Below, one piece after another: positions 6,991 through 10,819 of a stretch of DNA of 10,819 bases. Below the pieces are notes generated by a model, which did not search any database, was not told where the DNA came from, and saw nothing but the letters and a program-made list of their open reading frames with translations. This DNA comes from Bacteroidota bacterium (GTDB lineage Bacteria > Bacteroidota > Ignavibacteria > Ignavibacteriales > Ignavibacteriaceae): NCBI GenBank assembly GCA_023406915.1, contig JAEXTR010000074.1:1-10819 (forward strand), written 5' to 3'. Numbering within the stretch: the first letter of the stretch is position 1; each line of letters opens with the position of its first letter. Made by a program: the position numbers and the translations under genes.

Positions 6991-8115
6991 ATGAAAATTG
7001 GCATTACGTGTTACCCCACCTATGGGGGTAGCGGCGTTGTTGCAACCGAATTGGGAAAGGCCTTGGCTCATAAAGGGCATGAAGTACACTTTATTAGCTA
7101 TGCGCTTCCTTTCAGACTTACGGGATTTGTTGAAAACATCTATTTCCATGAAGTGGAAATGAGCAGATACCCTTTATTTGAATTCCCGCTCTACAGCCTT
7201 GCTTTGACCAGCAAAATGATTGAAGTGGCAACTTACGAGAATCTGGATCTGTTGCACGTGCATTACGCTATCCCTCATGCAACCAGTGCATATCTTGCAA
7301 AGCAGATCCTTCAGGAAAAAAGCGATATCAAGATCATTACTACGTTGCATGGTACAGATATAACGCTGGTGGGATTGGAACCGTCGTTTCTGCATCTGAC
7401 CAAGTTTTCGATCATGAAGAGCGATGGCGTTACCGCTGTAAGTAAATATCTTAAGGAGAAAACGCTGACCCAGTACTCCATGGAGAAAGATATTCGTGTA
7501 ATACCCAACTTTGTTGATACCAATATCTACCGGAAAACGGAACGCCCACACCTGCATTGCTGTGTTGCGAACGAGAGCGAAAAAGTGATGGTGCATATCT
7601 CTAACTTCAGACCAGTGAAGCGGGTACCTGATACCATTAGGATATTGGAGAAAGTAAACAAAGAAGTGCCCACAAAGCTGATTTTGGTTGGTGACGGACC
7701 TGACAGGTCTGAATGTGAGCGGCTTGCCAGGGAGCTCGGTATTGCAAACAGAGTTTCCTTCCTTGGAAAGCAGGAGGGACTGGTAGAGATACTTAACTCT
7801 GCTGATCTCTTTTTGCTCCCCTCACAATCGGAGAGTTTTGGATTGGCTGCTCTGGAAGCAATGGCATGCGGGCTGCCTGTTATAGCAACCAGCGTTGGCG
7901 GTATACCTGAAGTTGTGGATCACAATGAGACCGGCTATATTGCTGAAATTGGCGATATCGATCGGATGGCACGATATGCTATTGACCTGCTGACCAATGA
8001 GCGGAAGTACACCCGTTTTTCTGATGCCGGGCTTGCACTGGTAAAGGATCTTTATGAGATAGAGAAAGTACTGCCGCAGTATGAGGCGTACTATGAGGAA
8101 GTGCTGGGTTCATGA
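6991..8115 (+). CDS. bshA: N-acetyl-alpha-D-glucosaminyl L-malate synthase (bacillithiol step 1)
   Basis: 374-residue GT-B fold, family GT4 glycosyltransferase. It joins UDP-GlcNAc to L-malate to give GlcNAc-malate, the first step of bacillithiol synthesis in the cytoplasm. The N-terminus (MKIGITCYPTYGGSGVVATE) is close to diagnostic for BshA. Further landmarks are HYAIPHA (91-97), TTLHGTDIT (117-125), SNFRPVKR (204-211), GDGPD (234-238) and the GT4 donor-binding ESFGLAALEAMACGLPVIA (281-299) followed by GG-x-PE. Length is the family norm and nothing is missing. The stop overlaps the next gene's start as ATGA, so it is co-transcribed with an rRNA methyltransferase rather than another bacillithiol gene; bshB and bshC are not in the window. 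Bacillithiol or its N-methyl form is known in Firmicutes and in parts of the Bacteroidota/Chlorobiota group, consistent with the inferred host. Confidence 0.95.
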   Translation: MKIGITCYPTYGGSGVVATELGKALAHKGHEVHFISYALPFRLTGFVENIYFHEVEMSRYPLFEFPLYSLALTSKMIEVATYENLDLLHVHYAIPHATSAYLAKQILQEKSDIKIITTLHGTDITLVGLEPSFLHLTKFSIMKSDGVTAVSKYLKEKTLTQYSMEKDIRVIPNFVDTNIYRKTERPHLHCCVANESEKVMVHISNFRPVKRVPDTIRILEKVNKEVPTKLILVGDGPDRSECERLARELGIANRVSFLGKQEGLVEILNSADLFLLPSQSESFGLAALEAMACGLPVIATSVGGIPEVVDHNETGYIAEIGDIDRMARYAIDLLTNERKYTRFSDAGLALVKDLYEIEKVLPQYEAYYEEVLGS

Positions 8116-9554
8116 CGAAACTCCATCAGCCTGAAAACCAGAATCTGGTTTTTGAATACCTGGAAAACCTGTATGGTCAGGAGTGGGTAATCAAGTTTAA
8201 AAGGTTTCTTGATAGCGATGATTTTCCGCTCTACGTGCGGGTCAACAGATTAAAGACTGATCATGTGAGTCTTCAACAACGACTCAAAGAGAAGTATGGA
8301 ATAGAAACCAGCCAACACCCTGATATTGCTGATGCTTTGCGGATAGATACCGGACAGGAGAAGGTCTCGAAGACCCTTGAGCATATCCTGGGCTATTATT
8401 ACATCCAGTCACTTTCATCGATGCTTCCGCCCCTGGTGCTTGACGCACAACCCGGAGAGACCATACTTGACCTCTGTGCTGCACCAGGGTCAAAGTCCAC
8501 TCAGATTGCCGAGAAGATGCAGAATTCGGGGGTGCTTGTTGCCAACGAGATACAGGGAGACAGAATTGGCAGCCTGATGTATAACTTTGAACGGCTTGGC
8601 ATTTTAAATTTTGGTGTTATTCATCAAAGTGGAGAATGGTTACCACCCTATTTTGGAGAGTACTTTGATAAAGTACTGGCTGATGTGCCATGCAGTGGAC
8701 TAGGGATTTTGCAGAAGAAGGGAGAAGTTGTTAACTGGTGGCAACTATCCAGGGCTGAAAGACTTGCTAAAGTTCAGTACGATTTGTTAGTATCCGCGGT
8801 TAAGATGGCGAAACCGGGAGGCACGATTGTGTATTCAACCTGCACCATGACCTTGGAAGAGAATGAACAGGTTGTAAACAGAGTGATGAGCAAATTTCCG
8901 GTTGAGATTGAATCTATTTCCCTCCCGCTTACGTCCCAAACTGCTTTTGGTGAAAGTTCACATCCCGAACTTCATCCGGAAATGTCACGTGCTCATAGGA
9001 TTGTGCCGTTCGAATCGGGTTCAGAAGGATTTTTTGTAGTTAAGCTCAGGAAAACTGATTCCATAACCGTGAAAAGTAACCCAGTAAGAAAGTATCAACC
9101 AGTAAAGACGGCGTCTTGGAGGGAAGTACAGAATGTTATCAGTGGGACACTGATGCATTTTGGTATCCCGACTGAATTGTTCCGGGAGTATCGATACCTT
9201 GCAGGTGACAAGTATATCCAGGTTCTGGATCCGGGTTGGGGGGATGAGATAGGTGGATATTTTCATCGGACGGGATTACGACTTGGGAAATATGAAAAGC
9301 ATGGTTTCCTTCTCTCATCACATGGGATACGAACATTTGGTATGTATGCACAGCAAAACTGTATTGATCTGAAAGAGAGAGCAGACGTAAAGAGTTACCT
9401 TGACGGAGGCACACTGAAGCACCTGCAAGGTAGCAACGGATATGTCATAGTAACCTATGATGGACTATATCTTGGAACTGGGATTGTGTCATCACAAGGG
9501 TTAAAGAGCAGGTTTCCGAGGGCAGACAGAACTCAAAAAATTGAGCATTATTAA
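8112..9554 (+). CDS. RsmB/RsmF-family rRNA (cytosine-C5)-methyltransferase
   Basis: 480-residue class I SAM-dependent RNA m5C methyltransferase. YVRVNRLKTD (41-50) is the N-terminal RNA-binding signature. LDLCAAPGSKS (119-129) is the SAM-binding motif I. DVPCSGLG (191-198) carries the motif IV cysteine (Cys194) and YSTCTM (241-246) the motif VI nucleophile cysteine (Cys244). HRIVPFESGSEGFFVVKLRK (295-314) closes the catalytic domain. A C-terminal extension (~330-480) ends with GYVIVTYDGLYLGTGIVSSQ and KSRFPRADR (465-473), like the RsmF pre-PUA/PUA tail. That makes RsmF-like the best label, methylating a cytosine of 16S rRNA, but the exact position is unknown, so I leave the symbol empty. The ATG at 8112 overlaps the bshA stop; GAGGAA at 8095-8100 is a plausible, slightly distant ribosome site. 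All catalytic residues are present. Confidence 0.92.
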   Translation: MTKLHQPENQNLVFEYLENLYGQEWVIKFKRFLDSDDFPLYVRVNRLKTDHVSLQQRLKEKYGIETSQHPDIADALRIDTGQEKVSKTLEHILGYYYIQSLSSMLPPLVLDAQPGETILDLCAAPGSKSTQIAEKMQNSGVLVANEIQGDRIGSLMYNFERLGILNFGVIHQSGEWLPPYFGEYFDKVLADVPCSGLGILQKKGEVVNWWQLSRAERLAKVQYDLLVSAVKMAKPGGTIVYSTCTMTLEENEQVVNRVMSKFPVEIESISLPLTSQTAFGESSHPELHPEMSRAHRIVPFESGSEGFFVVKLRKTDSITVKSNPVRKYQPVKTASWREVQNVISGTLMHFGIPTELFREYRYLAGDKYIQVLDPGWGDEIGGYFHRTGLRLGKYEKHGFLLSSHGIRTFGMYAQQNCIDLKERADVKSYLDGGTLKHLQGSNGYVIVTYDGLYLGTGIVSSQGLKSRFPRADRTQKIEHY

Positions 9555-9561
9555 ACGAACG

Positions 9562-9594
9562 GGCTGACTGCCTGCAGAGGGATGCAGGTAAGCC
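9562..9594. terminator. Hairpin between convergent genes, possible weak bidirectional terminator
   Basis: CCTGCA (9571-9576) pairs with TGCAGG (9583-9588) around a six-base loop, and outer GGCT (9562-9565) can pair with AGCC (9591-9594) across an asymmetric internal loop. It lies in the 61-base gap between the stops of the methyltransferase (9554) and glnA (9616). Neither strand has a proper U-tract next to it, so a classical intrinsic terminator is not shown; position is the main argument. Confidence 0.4.
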
Positions 9595-9615
9595 AACCCA
9601 TTCAGGACTATAGAG

Positions 9616-10819
9616 TTAGCAATCGTAATAGAGGTCAAATTCGAACGGATGAGGACGAAGTGCCATCGGCTTTACTTCCTTTTCCGTCTTATACTTAATC
9701 CATGTTTCAATGACATCCTCAGTAAACACATCACCCTTCAGCAAGTAATCATGATCTGCTTCCAGAGCTGCTAATGCTTCGGGCAATGAAGCTGGAGTTG
9801 AAGGAACATCCTGCAATTCTTCAGGTGCCATATCGTAGATATCTTTTTCCAATGCTTCGCCCGGATCAATACGGTTGACTACGCCATCTAACCCAGCCAT
9901 CAGTATTGCAGAGAATGCAAGATAGGGGTTCGATGAGGGATCAGGGCAGCGGAACTCCACTCTCTTTGCCTTGGGGTTGGAGGAGTATGGAATACGAATT
10001 GCAGCGCTTCGGTTGCTCTGTGAATACGCGAGGTTTACAGGCGCTTCAAAGCCAGGGACCAATCTTTTATAGGAATTTGTTGTCGGGTTAGTGATCGCGA
10101 GTAATGAAGGAGCATGCTTAAGGAGCCCCCCAATGAAATAAAGAGCCATTTCACTTAACCCGGCATAACCATTTCCAAAGAAGAGAGGTTTTCCCTCTTT
10201 CCATAGACTTACATGAGTGTGCATTCCGGAACCATTATCACCAAAGAGCGGCTTCGGCATATAGGTAACCGTTTTGTTGTATCTGCGAGCAGTATTTTTC
10301 ACAATATACTTAAACAAGAGTAACTGGTCGGCTGCCTTGAGAAGAGGCTGGAAGCGAAGATCGATTTCACATTGACCACCCGTGGCAACCTCGTGATGCT
10401 GAGCTTCAACATGAATTCCAGCCTTGATTAATTCAAGGGTCATTTCATTTCTTAAATCCATCAGCTGATCAGTCGGGGGTACCGGGAAATACCCTTCTTT
10501 AAATCGGGGTTTGTAACCGAGGTTGGGATTTTCCACTCTGCCTGAATTCCATCTGCCCTCAACGGAATCGACCATATAAAAAGCACCATTAGGCTCAGAA
10601 GAGAAACGTACATCATCAAAGACAAAAAACTCAGCTTCCGGACCAACATAGATTGTATCAGCAAGCCCTGTAGACCTGAGATATGCTTCAGCCTTCTGGG
10701 CAATGTTTCTGGGACAACGGGAGTATTTTTCTTTTGTTGCCGGTTCATACACGTCGCAAATCAGAGAAAGCGTTGGAACTTTGATAAATGGGTCCAGGAA
10801 CATTGTATCAGGGTCAGGA
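9616..10819 (-). CDS. glnA: Type I glutamine synthetase, N-terminus cut off by window edge
   Basis: Glutamate + ammonia + ATP to glutamine; a cytoplasmic dodecamer and the entry point of nitrogen assimilation. The reading frame stays open to the right edge (PDPDT precedes the first in-window Met at 10803, matching the family's 'PDP-x-T-x-x-x-DPF'), so about 400 of ~470 residues are visible and the true start lies outside. Visible motifs, numbered from that Met: GPEAEFFVFD (54-63), EGYFPVPP (103-110), HHEVATGGQCEIDLRF (136-151), GSGMHTHVSLW (191-201), NRSAAIRIP (264-272) and FRCPDPSSNPYLAFSA (284-299). The VEGRWNSGR region (81-89) and IYDMAPEE (322-329) point to the GSI-beta subtype. The Tyr at 323 (codon 9835-9837) corresponds to the adenylylation tyrosine (NLYDLPPEE in enterics), so control by GlnE-type adenylylation is possible but not shown. 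It faces the methyltransferase gene tail to tail. Confidence 0.97.
   Translation of the reverse strand, partial: PDPDTMFLDPFIKVPTLSLICDVYEPATKEKYSRCPRNIAQKAEAYLRSTGLADTIYVGPEAEFFVFDDVRFSSEPNGAFYMVDSVEGRWNSGRVENPNLGYKPRFKEGYFPVPPTDQLMDLRNEMTLELIKAGIHVEAQHHEVATGGQCEIDLRFQPLLKAADQLLLFKYIVKNTARRYNKTVTYMPKPLFGDNGSGMHTHVSLWKEGKPLFFGNGYAGLSEMALYFIGGLLKHAPSLLAITNPTTNSYKRLVPGFEAPVNLAYSQSNRSAAIRIPYSSNPKAKRVEFRCPDPSSNPYLAFSAILMAGLDGVVNRIDPGEALEKDIYDMAPEELQDVPSTPASLPEALAALEADHDYLLKGDVFTEDVIETWIKYKTEKEVKPMALRPHPFEFDLYYDC

Noticed and set aside
7174..7596. 140-codon minus-strand frame inside bshA
   Set aside because: It lies wholly within the conserved bshA coding region and has no recognisable motif.
8112..9554. 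The methyltransferase as a bacillithiol N-methyltransferase because it is coupled to bshA
   Set aside because: N-methyl-bacillithiol is known in Chlorobiaceae, but this protein has both RNA m5C cysteines (Cys194, Cys244) and the RsmF-like C-terminal tail, so it is an RNA methyltransferase.
9616..10803. Taking the Met at 10803 as the glnA start
   Set aside because: The frame continues upstream as PDPDT, which matches the conserved family sequence, and ~70 N-terminal residues are missing from the normal length. The gene is cut by the window edge rather than starting here.

Overview
The window looks like chromosomal DNA of a Bacteroidota/Chlorobiota/Ignavibacteriota-type (FCB group) bacterium. 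The evidence is a DUF5916 outer-membrane-type protein with an N-terminal CBM9-like domain, a clear BshA (bacillithiol pathway) and moderate GC. This placement is inferred from family distribution; there is no rRNA or marker gene to confirm it. All intact genes are tightly packed, no gene-free stretch exceeds 300 bases, and I see no tRNA, CRISPR array, insertion sequence or phage gene.

Layout. Positions 1-156 (minus) hold only the signal peptide and first residues of an exported protein that continues off the left edge. Positions 278-319 form a good intrinsic terminator for the large minus-strand gene 345-3002 (signal peptide, CBM9-like domain, DUF5916 barrel). Upstream of it, still on the minus strand, is a compact three-gene set, in transcription order: a heparinase II/III-fold protein (6826 to 4856), a PfkB-family sugar kinase (4859 to 3993) and an RmlD-like NAD(P)-dependent sugar reductase (4018 to 3101). 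These genes overlap by 4 and 26 bases, which suggests translational coupling. I see no terminator in the 98-base gap before the DUF5916 gene, so all four genes may share a transcript ending at 278.

A divergent intergenic region (6827-6990) separates this block from a plus-strand pair: bshA (6991-8115) and an RsmB/RsmF-type rRNA m5C methyltransferase (8112-9554), which overlap by 4 bases. The right end is a convergent type I glutamine synthetase gene (minus, 9616 to beyond 10819), cut by the window edge.

How they may work together. The heparinase-fold/kinase/reductase set has the look of a glycan or sugar-nucleotide module, and the DUF5916 protein could be its envelope partner; neither the substrate nor the pathway can be read from the sequence. 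The most interesting point is that the heparinase-fold protein has no signal peptide. By hand alignment it also lacks the usual catalytic Tyr and Asn of the family, while keeping the C-terminal domain signature. bshA, the methyltransferase and glnA are housekeeping-type genes. I did not find a clear-cut novel system; the minus-strand cassette is the best candidate for follow-up.
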